Shown here: piece after piece, positions 27,890 to 36,348 of the stretch | How the letters are laid out: every line of letters starts with the position of its first letter | Position numbering within the stretch: position 1 is the stretch's first letter | From: Planotetraspora thailandica | GTDB taxonomy: Bacteria; Actinomycetota; Actinomycetes; Streptosporangiales; Streptosporangiaceae | Direction of reading: 5' to 3' | DNA length: 64,000 nucleotides | Assembly (NCBI RefSeq): GCF_016863335.1 | Contig: NZ_BOOR01000008.1 | Coordinates: forward strand, 62,001 to 126,000 | Made by a program: the position numbers and the translations under genes | The notes under the pieces: model-generated | The model's input: only the letters and a program-made list of their open reading frames with translations | The model's database searches: none | What the model was told of the DNA's origin: nothing

Positions 27890-28708
27890 TCACCTGCGCA
27901 GCAGGCGGCGCACGACATACAGGACCACGGCGAGAGCCGCCAATGCGCCCATCACGGGGGCGATCCGCCGCATGAGCGGCGCGCCGGCGACCTTCAGCAG
28001 GTCGAGGGCCTCCTCCTCGGCGGTCTGGTAGACCCGGGAGCCGCCCTCGGGCAACGTGTCCACACTCCCTGCCGCTTCCGGCCACGGCGAGCGGACCACA
28101 TGGAGATCCGGATGCGCGTGCCGGCCGTTCTGCGCGGCTTCTCCCGTCGCGGCGCCGACCGCGCTCGCCACCCGCTCCGCCTCCGTGGCCGCTTCCCCGA
28201 GACCCGCCTTCGCGTGGGCCGCCTCCTCGCGGCCGCCTTCGAGCAGTGCGGCGAGATTGGCGGCGAAGCGATCGATGATCTTTCCGCCGACCTCCGCCAT
28301 CACTCCGCGCCCGAACTGGGCGGGCCGGCCCGTGACGTTGAGCGAGGTCTCCACCCGCACCCGGGTCCGGCCGCCCTCCGCGGCGAGCCGGGCCGTGACC
28401 TCGGCGTTCGCCGTGCCCGCGCCGCGCGCCTCCTTGCCCGACGCCTTGAGCGAGAGCGTGCGGGCGTCCTCGTCGACGTCGTCGAAGGCCGCCTGCCCCC
28501 GATAGGTGACGGTGATGGGCCCGACCTTCACCCGCATCCGGCCGGTGAACGCCGTGCCCTTTTCTGTGCCCTTCGCCGTGCCGCCCTCCACCGCGTCGAG
28601 CGTCGCGCCGGGCAGGCAGGGGGCGATGCGCTCGACGTCGAGGAGCACGGGCCAGGCCTCCTCGACCGGGACCGGGACCGTGAACTCGTGCTCGAAGCGC
28701 ATCGCCAT
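27890..28708 (-). CDS. CoxG-like SRPBCC protein with C-terminal membrane anchor
   Basis: A 272-residue protein. Residues 1-150 are a CoxG-type SRPBCC fold (MRFEHEFTVPVPVEEAWPVLLDVERIAPCLPGA). A Glu/Ala-rich linker follows, and a C-terminal membrane helix (VMGALAALAVVLYVVRRLLRR) ends the protein. CoxG of Oligotropha/Mycobacterium is membrane-bound; quinone transfer to recruit CO dehydrogenase has been shown in mycobacteria. ATG 28708 is chosen because GGAG lies 8 bases upstream. It sits 162 bp after the Cox-like operon and may have its own promoter. Confidence 0.85.
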   Translation of the reverse strand: MAMRFEHEFTVPVPVEEAWPVLLDVERIAPCLPGATLDAVEGGTAKGTEKGTAFTGRMRVKVGPITVTYRGQAAFDDVDEDARTLSLKASGKEARGAGTANAEVTARLAAEGGRTRVRVETSLNVTGRPAQFGRGVMAEVGGKIIDRFAANLAALLEGGREEAAHAKAGLGEAATEAERVASAVGAATGEAAQNGRHAHPDLHVVRSPWPEAAGSVDTLPEGGSRVYQTAEEEALDLLKVAGAPLMRRIAPVMGALAALAVVLYVVRRLLRR

Positions 28709-28870
28709 GGCTCGACTCCAATTCCCGTACGGATCACCGATCTCGCGGGCCGGCATGAGACCCGTGTCCCATCCTCATTTCTGACCCTACGACCGGTGAA
28801 TCCGGCTTCGCCACCTTGACGAGGCCATCTGACGTGCTATTACCCGCCTTTCCGGAAATATCAGGCAGTC

Positions 28871-29734
28871 TCATCCTGTGGGGTGGGCGGCCGCGGACAG
28901 CAGGGCCCGGTGCGTCAGGACCCGCGCGAGGTGCCGCCGGTAGTCCGGCTGAGCGTGCAGGTCGGCCGGGGGATCGGTGCCCTCGTCGGCCCGGCCGGCC
29001 GCCTCGCGGAGCGACTCGCCGGCCTCGGCGCCGCGTACCGCCTCCTCGACGCCTGACGCCCGCACGGGGATGGGCCCCATGTTGGTCAGGCCGACCCGCG
29101 CCTCCTCGACCGTCCCGTTCGACCGCCGCACCGCCACCGCGACCCCGACCGTCGCCCAGGCCTGCGCCGTACGGTGGAACTTCTCGTAGTGGAAGCCCCA
29201 GCCCGGGCCCAACTTGGGCACCCGGACCCCGGCGAGGATCTCCCCGGGCTCCAGGGCCGACTCGAGGTAGTCGAGGAAGAATCCCGATGCGGGCACGGTG
29301 CGCCGGCCCGTGGGGGAGTGCACGACGAACTCCATGTCGAGGGCGACGGCCACGGACGGCAGGTCGCCCGCCGGATCGGCGTGCGCGAGCGAGCCGCCGA
29401 ACGTGCCGCGGTGCCGTACGGCGGGGTCGGCGACGGTCGCGGTCGCCAGGGCGACGAGCGGGCAGTGCTCCTTGACGATCGGCGAGTGCACCACCTCGTC
29501 GTGCGTGGTGGTCGCCCCGATGTACACGTGGTCGCCGCGGTCGGCGACACCGCGCAACTCGGCGACGCGGCCCACGTCGACCAGAGCCGCGGGATAGGCC
29601 AGCCGCAACCGCAGCAGCGGCAGCAACGAGTGGCCTCCGGCCAGGACCTTGGCGTCCTCTCCGGCCTCGGCGAGCATCGTCAGCGCCTCGTCGAGCGTCG
29701 AGGGGCGCAGGTAGTCGAAGGACGCGGGGATCAT
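28871..29734 (-). CDS. Molybdoenzyme FAD-binding subunit, CoxM-like
   Basis: A 287-residue FAD-binding subunit of the xanthine dehydrogenase/CO dehydrogenase family (FDYLRPSTLDEALTMLAEAG; KVLAGGHSLLPLLRLRLA; RHRGTFGGSLAHADPAGDLP, the two flavin-contact motifs). It transfers electrons from the iron-sulfur subunit to FAD. Start ATG 29734 overlaps the stop of the large subunit (ATGA), with GAGGAGGAG upstream, showing tight coupling. Confidence 0.93.
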   Translation of the reverse strand: MIPASFDYLRPSTLDEALTMLAEAGEDAKVLAGGHSLLPLLRLRLAYPAALVDVGRVAELRGVADRGDHVYIGATTTHDEVVHSPIVKEHCPLVALATATVADPAVRHRGTFGGSLAHADPAGDLPSVAVALDMEFVVHSPTGRRTVPASGFFLDYLESALEPGEILAGVRVPKLGPGWGFHYEKFHRTAQAWATVGVAVAVRRSNGTVEEARVGLTNMGPIPVRASGVEEAVRGAEAGESLREAAGRADEGTDPPADLHAQPDYRRHLARVLTHRALLSAAAHPTG

Positions 29735-32103
29735 GCGGACTCCTCCTCTCGCGACCGCAGAGTTCGCCAGACGCGTTCCGGCGTGCACGGCATGCGCACG
29801 TCGTGCACGCCGTACGGGCGAAGCGCGTCGACGATGGCGTTGACCACGGCGGGAGTCGAGGCGATCGTGCCCGCCTCGCCGACGCCCTTGACGCCCAGCG
29901 GGTTCGTGGTCGCTGGCGTCTCGGTGCGGTCGGTGACGAACGACGGCAGGTCGGCCGCCGATGGCAGCAGGTAGTCGGCCATCGTCGTGGTGAGCAGGTT
30001 GCCGTCCACGTCGTAGACGGCCTCTTCGAACAACGCCTGGGCGATGCCCTGGGCGATGCCGCCGTGCACCTGTCCTTCGACGATCAGGGGGTTCACCACG
30101 GCGCCGACGTCGTCGACCGCGACGTACGACCGGATCGCCGTCGCGCCCGTCTCGGTGTCGACCTCGACCGCGCACAGGTGGGTGCCGTGCGGGAAGGAGA
30201 AGCTGTCGGGGTCGAAGGTGGCGCTCGCGTCCAGGCGGGGCTCGAAGCCGTCCGGGAGGTCGTGCGCCGCGAACGTCGCCAGGGCGATCTCCTGGATGGT
30301 CCGCGAGGCCCCGGTGCCGCGCACCTGGAACCTGCCCTCGGAGAACTCGACGTCGTCCGGAGAGGCCTCGAGCAGGTGCGCCGCGACGTGCCGCGCCTTC
30401 TCCTTGACCTTGTCGCATGCCCTGACCACGGCGATGCCGCCGACGGCCAGCGAGCGGGAGCCGTAGGTGTCCATGCCCTTGTGCGAGGTCGCCGTGTCGC
30501 CGTGCAGCACCGCCACGTCCTCGTACGGCACGCCGAGGGAGTCGGCGACGATCTGGCTCCACGCGGTCTCGTGGCCCTGGCCGTGCGGGCTCGTGCCCGT
30601 GACCACCTCGACCTTGCCCGTGGGAAGCATCCGGACGTCGGCGTGCTCCCAGCCGCCCGCGCCGTAGGACAGGCTGCCGAGCACCCGGCTCGGCGCCAGG
30701 CCGCACATCTCGGTGTAGGTGGAGATCCCGATGCCGAGCTGCACGGGGTCCCGGCGCTCGCGCCGGTCCGCCTGCTCGGCCCTGAGCTTGTCGTAGCCGA
30801 ACAACGCGAGGGCACGCTCGGTGGCCGCCTCGTAGTTGCCGGAGTCGTAGGTCAGGTTGCAGATCGTGGTGTAGGGGAACTCGGAATGCTCGATCCAGTT
30901 GCGCCGCCTGACCTCCATCGGGTCGACGCCGATCTCGGCGGCCAGCTCGTCCATGACGCGCTCGATCGCGTACGTCGCCTCGGGCCGGCCCGCGCCGCGG
31001 TAGGCGTCGGTCGGCATCTTGGTGGTGAAGACGCCGGTGCACGTGAAGTCGTAGGCGTCCATCTTGTAGATCCCGCTGTACATGAACGCTCCGAGGAGCG
31101 GGATGCCCGGGGTGACCAGCATCAGGTAGGCGCCCATGTCGGCCAGCAGGTCGACCTGCACGGCCCGAACGCGGCCGTCGGACTCGGCGGCGAGGCGGAT
31201 GTGCTGGAGCTGGTCGCGTCCGTGGTGCACGGTGAGGTTGCCCTCCGAGCGCGACTCGGTCCACTTGACCGGCTTGCCCATGCGGCGGGTGAGCAGCAGG
31301 CAGAGCACCTCTTCGGCGGTGACCTGCAGTTTCGAGCCGAAGCCGCCGCCCACGTCCGGGGCGATCACCCGGAGCTTGTGCTCGGGGATGCCCGTGGTGA
31401 GCGCCAGCATGACCCGCAGGATGTGCGGGATCTGCGTCGAGGAGTGCAGCGTGAACTGGTCGCCGTCGGTCTGCGCCACGACCGCGCGGGGCTCCATCGC
31501 CGAGGGGATCAGCCGCTGCTGGACGTAGGTGCGGTCGATGACGACGGGCGCGTCGCGGAAGGCCGCGTCGATGTCGCCCTCGGCGAACTTCCAGGTGAAG
31601 GACTTGTTGCCGGCCTCGTGGACCTTGGGCGAGCCCTCCTTCAGCGCCTCGGTCATGTCGAGGACGGGGTCGAGGGGCTCGTAGTCGATCTCGACGGCCT
31701 CCAGCGCGTCCGCGGCCGCGTAGCGGTCGATCGCGACGACGCAGGCCACCGCCTCCCCGACGTACCTCACCTCGTCCACGGCCATCGGCGGGTGATCGGG
31801 GATCACGATGTCCTCGGTGACCGGCCACGCGCAGGGCAGGCTGCCCTGCTCTCCGGCCAGGTCGGCGCCGCTGAACGCGGCCACGACCCCCGGCCGGGCC
31901 AGCGCGCCGGAGGCGTCGACCCGGGTGATCCGGGCGTGCGCCATCGGGCTGCGCAGGAACGCCACGTGGAGCATGCCGGGCAGCTGGATGTTGTCCGTCC
32001 ACTGCGTGCGGCCGGTGATCAGGCGCGCGTCCTCCTTGCGCCTGCGCGCCCGGCCCACTTCGGCTCCGCCGAGCGCCTCTCGCTCCTTGATCTGCTCGGT
32101 CAT
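29731..32103 (-). CDS. Molybdopterin-binding large subunit, form II CoxL-like
   Basis: A 790-residue molybdenum hydroxylase large subunit with VGRARRRKEDARLITGRTQWTDNI at the N-terminus, the GGGFGSK motif, and GVGEAG near the C-terminus with the presumed catalytic Glu. The active-site loop reads TDAYRGAGRPE. Genuine form I CO dehydrogenases carry AYxCSFR with a copper-binding Cys at this place, whereas AYRGAGR is the form II signature. The substrate is therefore probably not CO, or CO oxidation is at best doubtful; an aromatic or aldehyde substrate is equally possible. Gene order S-L-M also fits form II. Confidence 0.93.
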   Translation of the reverse strand: MTEQIKEREALGGAEVGRARRRKEDARLITGRTQWTDNIQLPGMLHVAFLRSPMAHARITRVDASGALARPGVVAAFSGADLAGEQGSLPCAWPVTEDIVIPDHPPMAVDEVRYVGEAVACVVAIDRYAAADALEAVEIDYEPLDPVLDMTEALKEGSPKVHEAGNKSFTWKFAEGDIDAAFRDAPVVIDRTYVQQRLIPSAMEPRAVVAQTDGDQFTLHSSTQIPHILRVMLALTTGIPEHKLRVIAPDVGGGFGSKLQVTAEEVLCLLLTRRMGKPVKWTESRSEGNLTVHHGRDQLQHIRLAAESDGRVRAVQVDLLADMGAYLMLVTPGIPLLGAFMYSGIYKMDAYDFTCTGVFTTKMPTDAYRGAGRPEATYAIERVMDELAAEIGVDPMEVRRRNWIEHSEFPYTTICNLTYDSGNYEAATERALALFGYDKLRAEQADRRERRDPVQLGIGISTYTEMCGLAPSRVLGSLSYGAGGWEHADVRMLPTGKVEVVTGTSPHGQGHETAWSQIVADSLGVPYEDVAVLHGDTATSHKGMDTYGSRSLAVGGIAVVRACDKVKEKARHVAAHLLEASPDDVEFSEGRFQVRGTGASRTIQEIALATFAAHDLPDGFEPRLDASATFDPDSFSFPHGTHLCAVEVDTETGATAIRSYVAVDDVGAVVNPLIVEGQVHGGIAQGIAQALFEEAVYDVDGNLLTTTMADYLLPSAADLPSFVTDRTETPATTNPLGVKGVGEAGTIASTPAVVNAIVDALRPYGVHDVRMPCTPERVWRTLRSREEESA

Positions 32104-32576
32104 GGCGCCGTCACCCGCATCTCCTGCGCGGCCCGCCGTACGGCGCGGACGATGTTGCAGTAGCCCGTGCACCGGCAGAGGTTGCCCTCCAGGCCGTCGC
32201 GTACGGCCTCCTCCGACGGGTCGGGGTCGTCCTTGAGCAGGTCGATGCTGGCCATGATCATGCCGGGGGTGCAGTACCCGCACTGGAGCGCGTGCTCCTC
32301 GTGGAAGGCCCTCTGAACGGGATGCCAGGTCCCGTCGCTCGAAACGCCTTCAATCGTGGTGATCTCGCATTGGTCGGCCTGGACGGCGAGCACGGAGCAG
32401 CTCTTCACGCTCCTGCCGTCCAGGAGGACGGTGCAGGCGCCGCAGTTGGTGGTGTCGCAGCCGATCGGGGTCCCCGTCTTCCCCAACCGATCTCGCAGGT
32501 AGTGGACGAGGAGCAGTCTCGGCTCGACGTCGTCCTGGTAGGCGATTCCGTCGACGTTGACGGAGATTCGGGTCAT
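32100..32576 (-). CDS. 2Fe-2S subunit of the Cox-like molybdoenzyme (CoxS-like)
   Basis: A 158-residue protein with two [2Fe-2S] clusters. The plant-type N-terminal one has IGCDTTNCGACTVLLDGRSVKSC; the C-terminal one has QCGYCTPGM and CRCTGYCNIV. First gene of the S-L-M operon. The ATG at 32576 follows GGGAGGG, and its stop overlaps the large-subunit ATG. Confidence 0.95.
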   Translation of the reverse strand: MTRISVNVDGIAYQDDVEPRLLLVHYLRDRLGKTGTPIGCDTTNCGACTVLLDGRSVKSCSVLAVQADQCEITTIEGVSSDGTWHPVQRAFHEEHALQCGYCTPGMIMASIDLLKDDPDPSEEAVRDGLEGNLCRCTGYCNIVRAVRRAAQEMRVTAP

Positions 32577-32699
32577 AACACCCTCCCGAACAGAGCAGTG
32601 AGACCGGATACGAGTGAACGTACGCCGCTGTTCCGCTCGGTCAACCCCCTGTGTTCCTGGAAGTACGAAATGTTCACCGGGGGCCGGGAGCCGTCTGTG

Positions 32700-32924
32700 T
32701 TATCGGCGGATCGCCTTGGCGACGATGGCCACGAAGGCCGCGAAGCCCAGCCCGCCCACGAGCAGGGGGGCCATGATGACGGCGTTCGGCGCCGCCCCGG
32801 TCAGGTAGGTCACCCCGACGCCCGTGAAGAGCAGCCCGCACAGCAGGGCCATCCAGTCGGTCCTGTGCACGCGGCGCGGCCGGCCGGCCGCGTCAGGCGG
32901 CGCTTCCATGGGGCCGCCCGTCAC
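32700..32924 (-). CDS. Small membrane protein with two helices
   Basis: A 74-residue protein with two predicted transmembrane helices (WMALLCGLLFTGVGVTYL and VIMAPLLVGGLGFAAFVAIV) and a basic N-terminal stretch. The GTG at 32924 is chosen because GGAG lies 6 bases before it and it is 1 bp after the PspC gene stop, suggesting coupling. Function unknown; probably part of the PspC envelope module. Confidence 0.68.
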   Translation of the reverse strand: MTGGPMEAPPDAAGRPRRVHRTDWMALLCGLLFTGVGVTYLTGAAPNAVIMAPLLVGGLGFAAFVAIVAKAIRR

Positions 32925-32925
32925 G

Positions 32926-34527
32926 TCAGGCTCCACGGCGCACATCCACGTCGCCGACCCCGGCCTTCACGTGCAGCTCGATCGTCGGCGCGTCGCCGGT
33001 GCCCGTCACCTCGGGCTCGAGCACGCGGTCGAACTGCACGTCGGCCCCGTCTTCGACCTTTTGGTCGATCCTGACCTCGCCCAGCCGGGTGTACCCGTAC
33101 ACCTCGACCCGCGCGGTCGGGGGCACGATCACCGTGAGCTGCCCGACCGAGACCGACGCGTTGAATCTCACCTGCGTGCCCGGTGAGAGCGGGAGGTCGG
33201 TCAGGTCGAGCTTCCCTTCGCCCATGCCCAGCGTGTAGTCCTGGCCGGCCTGCGAGACGCTCACAGGGCGCCAGACGAAGCTGCCGATCTTCTTCGGAAT
33301 TCCGTTCACCGTCGACCCCGCGACAAGGACCAGCGACACGAATATGCCGGCGACGACGAGCCCCGCCCCCCGGCCGAACCACGTCGCGACGAGCAGGCCC
33401 GCCCCGATCGTGACGAGGACCGCCCCGCCGACCATCGGCAGGTTGACCGAGCCGGTGCCCGACTGCTGCACCGCAGCCATGACTCCTCCAACGATGAGCG
33501 CCAGCCAGAGGGTGAGTCCGCCGACGAATGACTTGGGACGTTTCGCCTTGACCCGCTTCGGGGGTGCCGGCGGTGGAGTCGGCACAGGCGGCGGCTCCGC
33601 GGGCCGGTACGGCTCGCGCACCGTGTAGGGACCGTGTGGTGCGAAAGGCTCCCCGGAGGCGTAGCCGTACGTGCCGGCCCTGGCCTCCCTGGCGAGATCG
33701 GACAGCCGCCGGTAGCCGCCCGCGGCGGTTGGCGCCTCCGTTCCCGGGGATGCGGCTCCCGGGGCGGCCTGGCCCGCGGGGCTCGCTTCCGGGCGCGTCG
33801 GCTCCGGGGATTCGGCGACCCTCGTGGGCTCGGTGTCCCCGGTCGCCTGCCCGGTTGGCTGCGCTGTGGTCGGCTCGGGCGCCTGTGCCGTGGTTTCGGC
33901 TGTGGTCTGTGCTGTGGTCTGCGCCGCTGCTTGCTCGGGGGCCTGCTGGGGGGACGCCGCGTACGCGGTGCTCCCGGCGGGCCGCCCGCCGTACGGTCCG
34001 GGGGCCTGCGGCGCCCAGCCGTACGAAGAGGAGGACGGGGACGTGCGGGTCATGCCGCGCCGTCCGATCGCCCGGTCGGGCACCGACTTCGCCATCGTCA
34101 GCAGGTCGACGCCGCGCGCGTGCGCCGCGAGCAGCACGATGGCGAGCAGCGTGCCGACCACGATCGTGCCCCGGCTGATGCCGCCGGAGGCGACGTTGAT
34201 GATCAGACCGAACGCGAAGACCGCCGCCATGAGCGCCAGCACGGTTTCGGCGTCGAACATCCGGTGCGTCCACCGCTCCAGATGGCCGGCGCCGCCGGTG
34301 GGCTCGCGCATCAGCAGGTATGCCGCCACGTAGAGCAGGAACCCGATCCCCGAGGCGAGGACGAGTACGGCGAAACCCACCCGGAACAGGACCGGGTCCA
34401 TCCCCGTGTACCGGCCGAGACCGGCGCACACGCCGGTGAGCATTCGGCCGGGGCCGCCACGGCTGAGCACCCGCTCGGGCTCGGGCCCGGAAGCGGGTTC
34501 GTCGGTGACGGGTTGTGCCTCGGTCAT
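32926..34527 (-). CDS. PspC domain protein with LiaF-like C-terminus
   Basis: A 533-residue membrane protein. PspC domain at about residues 24-76 (RMLTGVCAGLGRYTGMDPVLFRVGFAVL), then two to three more helices. A long low-complexity linker rich in Ala, Gln, Thr and Pro follows at about residues 185-300, then four helices and a soluble beta-rich LiaF/YvqF-type C-terminus (SVGQLTVIVPPTARVEVYGYTRLGEVRIDQKV). Such proteins sense envelope stress. It is divergent from a PspC-fused histidine kinase, an arrangement resembling the Streptomyces MacRS locus. The ATG at 34527 has GGAG upstream. Confidence 0.87.
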   Translation of the reverse strand: MTEAQPVTDEPASGPEPERVLSRGGPGRMLTGVCAGLGRYTGMDPVLFRVGFAVLVLASGIGFLLYVAAYLLMREPTGGAGHLERWTHRMFDAETVLALMAAVFAFGLIINVASGGISRGTIVVGTLLAIVLLAAHARGVDLLTMAKSVPDRAIGRRGMTRTSPSSSSYGWAPQAPGPYGGRPAGSTAYAASPQQAPEQAAAQTTAQTTAETTAQAPEPTTAQPTGQATGDTEPTRVAESPEPTRPEASPAGQAAPGAASPGTEAPTAAGGYRRLSDLAREARAGTYGYASGEPFAPHGPYTVREPYRPAEPPPVPTPPPAPPKRVKAKRPKSFVGGLTLWLALIVGGVMAAVQQSGTGSVNLPMVGGAVLVTIGAGLLVATWFGRGAGLVVAGIFVSLVLVAGSTVNGIPKKIGSFVWRPVSVSQAGQDYTLGMGEGKLDLTDLPLSPGTQVRFNASVSVGQLTVIVPPTARVEVYGYTRLGEVRIDQKVEDGADVQFDRVLEPEVTGTGDAPTIELHVKAGVGDVDVRRGA

Positions 34528-34717
34528 GGCTCCATCCTGTCGTCGCGGCTCTCCCCGGCACCATCGGGGGAACCCCTGACTCGTCCCCGACCCGCCCGGA
34601 GTCTCGCGGAAAACCGGCCGGCGGGGTATCAAAGAGATCAGAGCGGTGAGCCCGGGGTGATGCGCGCCAAAGGGCACGCAGAGGATCACCAGATCGGAGG
34701 AGCGCGATCATGGTTCT

Positions 34718-34978
34718 GTGAGCGGCAGATGGGTGGGGCCCACGGTGAGTGCGGTCGCCGGGCTCGGATCGGCCGTCCTGGCATCCGGTCAGCCGACCCC
34801 TCTTCCCATCCTCGCGATCGTGGTCGGCGTGACGGCGGTGTCGATGACACTGATCGTGGTCATCGCCCTGACCGCGGTGTTCTCACAGTCCCGTGGGGAC
34901 CGGGCACTCGAGGTGCTCGCGTTGCTCGTCGGACGGCGGGAGCCGGAGCCCGGAGGTGACGCCGAGCTCGAACTCTGA
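34718..34978 (+). CDS. Small single-pass membrane protein (hypothetical)
   Basis: An 86-residue frame with one strong hydrophobic helix (ILAIVVGVTAVSMTLIVVIALTAVF) and an acidic tail. The GTG at 34718 overlaps the stop of a three-codon ATG frame (34710-34720, M-V-L-stop) that itself has GGAGGAG upstream, so initiation could be by coupling to this mini-ORF. Codon bias is acceptable but no family is recognised; it could be spurious. Confidence 0.45.
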   Translation: MSGRWVGPTVSAVAGLGSAVLASGQPTPLPILAIVVGVTAVSMTLIVVIALTAVFSQSRGDRALEVLALLVGRREPEPGGDAELEL

Positions 34979-35064
34979 TCCCGCGCCCGAGCGACCCGGC
35001 GGAACGTGCCTCTATCGTCGGAAGGGACGACCCCGAGAGCGGGCGGCCGTTCTCGGGGAGGAGC

Positions 35065-35078
35065 CAGGGCATGCCCTG
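35065..35078. promoter_or_regulatory. Perfect 14-bp palindrome upstream of the PspC-kinase gene
   Basis: CAGGGCATGCCCTG is a perfect palindrome 95 bp before the kinase start, in a 194-bp gap. It could be an operator for autoregulation. The MacR consensus I remember (TGAGTAC-N2-GTACTCA) was not found here. Confidence 0.35.
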
Positions 35079-35172
35079 ATGCGCGTCATGGACGGGCGTG
35101 TGACGATGCTTGCCGAGATGTCGCCTGTCCTCACCAGTCCCAGAAACCGGGCCGAGATTGCTGGAAACCGAA

Positions 35173-36348
35173 ATGTCCCACGCGCCTGAGGCCTATCCGA
35201 GGCTCGTCAGGCCCGTCAAGGGCCGCGTGATCGCGGGTGTGGCCCAGGGGGCCGCCGCCCAGCTGCGGCTCGACCCGGTCGTGCTGCGGCTGGCCTTCGT
35301 GCTGCTCACCGTGATCGACGGGCTCGGATTCGTGGCCTACGCCGCATTGTGGATGTTCACCCCCAAGGAGCAGGTCAAGGGCCGCGGGCCGGCCCGCGAC
35401 TGGGGGCAGTTCGCCGCGTACGGCGTGCTTTGGCTGGTGCTGGCCGGCTTCGGCTGGGTGACGGGAGCCTCCAGCGGAGGTTTCGGCAGCTGGCCGATCG
35501 CGGTCGGAGGCATCGGCGCGCTCATCCTGTGGCAGCAGGCCGACCCCGGCAGGCGGCAGCGATGGATGACCGGCGCGGTCAAGCAGGTCAGGACGACCTG
35601 GGTGCGTACGATCATCGGCGCGTTGCTGGTCGCGGTCGGCGCCGTCGGCTTCCTCGCGGCCAGCGGAGAGCTCGCCAAGGCCCGGACCGGTCTGGTGTTC
35701 ACAGCGGTTGTCGTCGGCGGCATCCTGATGATCGCCGCGCCGTACCTCGCCTCCCTCGTCAAGGAACTTCAGAGGGAGCGGACCGAGCGCATCAGGCAGG
35801 AGGAGCGGGCCGAGGTCGCCGCGCACGTGCACGACTCGGTGCTGCACACGTTGACCCTCATCCAGCGCAACGCGCACGACCCGCGCGAGGTGACGCGCCT
35901 GGCCCGCTCGCAGGAGCGCGAGTTGCGCAACTGGCTCTACCAGCCCAAGCAGGACGCCGACGCCACCCTCGCGGCCGCCGTACGGAGAATCGCGGCGGAG
36001 GAGGAGGACGCTCACGGCGTGCCGATCGAGGTGGTCTGCGTGGGCGACTGCGAGCTGACGGAAGGCCTCTCGGCCTTGCTCCACGCCGCCAGGCAGGCCA
36101 TGGTGAACGCGGCGAAATATTCTGAATCGCCGGTCATATCGGTCTACGCGGAGGTCGAGGCCGACGAGGTGACCGTGTTCGTGCGGGACCGGGGGAAGGG
36201 ATTCGTGCTCGACGACATTCCAGAGGACCGGATGGGCATCCGCCAGTCGATCATCGGCAGGATGGAGCGCCATGGGGGGAGCGCCCGGGTCAGGACCGAG
36301 CCCGGTGACGGTACCGAGGTCATGCTGACCATGAAGAGGGACACCTGA
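35173..36348 (+). CDS. PspC-fused sensor histidine kinase (NarL/MacS type)
   Basis: A 391-residue kinase: PspC domain at residues about 10-65 (RVIAGVAQGAAAQLRLDPVVLRLAFVLLTVIDG). Four or so further helices follow to about residue 195. The HisKA_3 phosphoacceptor region AEVAAHVHDSVLHTL has likely His220, and the HATPase has NAAKYSESP and DRGKGF. The layout matches MacS of Streptomyces, which works with MacR in envelope and morphology control. The start ATG has only a weak ribosome site; longer versions run into the intergenic palindrome. It overlaps the response regulator by one base. Confidence 0.9.
   Translation: MSHAPEAYPRLVRPVKGRVIAGVAQGAAAQLRLDPVVLRLAFVLLTVIDGLGFVAYAALWMFTPKEQVKGRGPARDWGQFAAYGVLWLVLAGFGWVTGASSGGFGSWPIAVGGIGALILWQQADPGRRQRWMTGAVKQVRTTWVRTIIGALLVAVGAVGFLAASGELAKARTGLVFTAVVVGGILMIAAPYLASLVKELQRERTERIRQEERAEVAAHVHDSVLHTLTLIQRNAHDPREVTRLARSQERELRNWLYQPKQDADATLAAAVRRIAAEEEDAHGVPIEVVCVGDCELTEGLSALLHAARQAMVNAAKYSESPVISVYAEVEADEVTVFVRDRGKGFVLDDIPEDRMGIRQSIIGRMERHGGSARVRTEPGDGTEVMLTMKRDT

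Noticed and set aside
29731-32576. Bona fide CO dehydrogenase
   Set aside because: The large subunit has AYRGAGR and not the copper-binding AYxCSFR loop.
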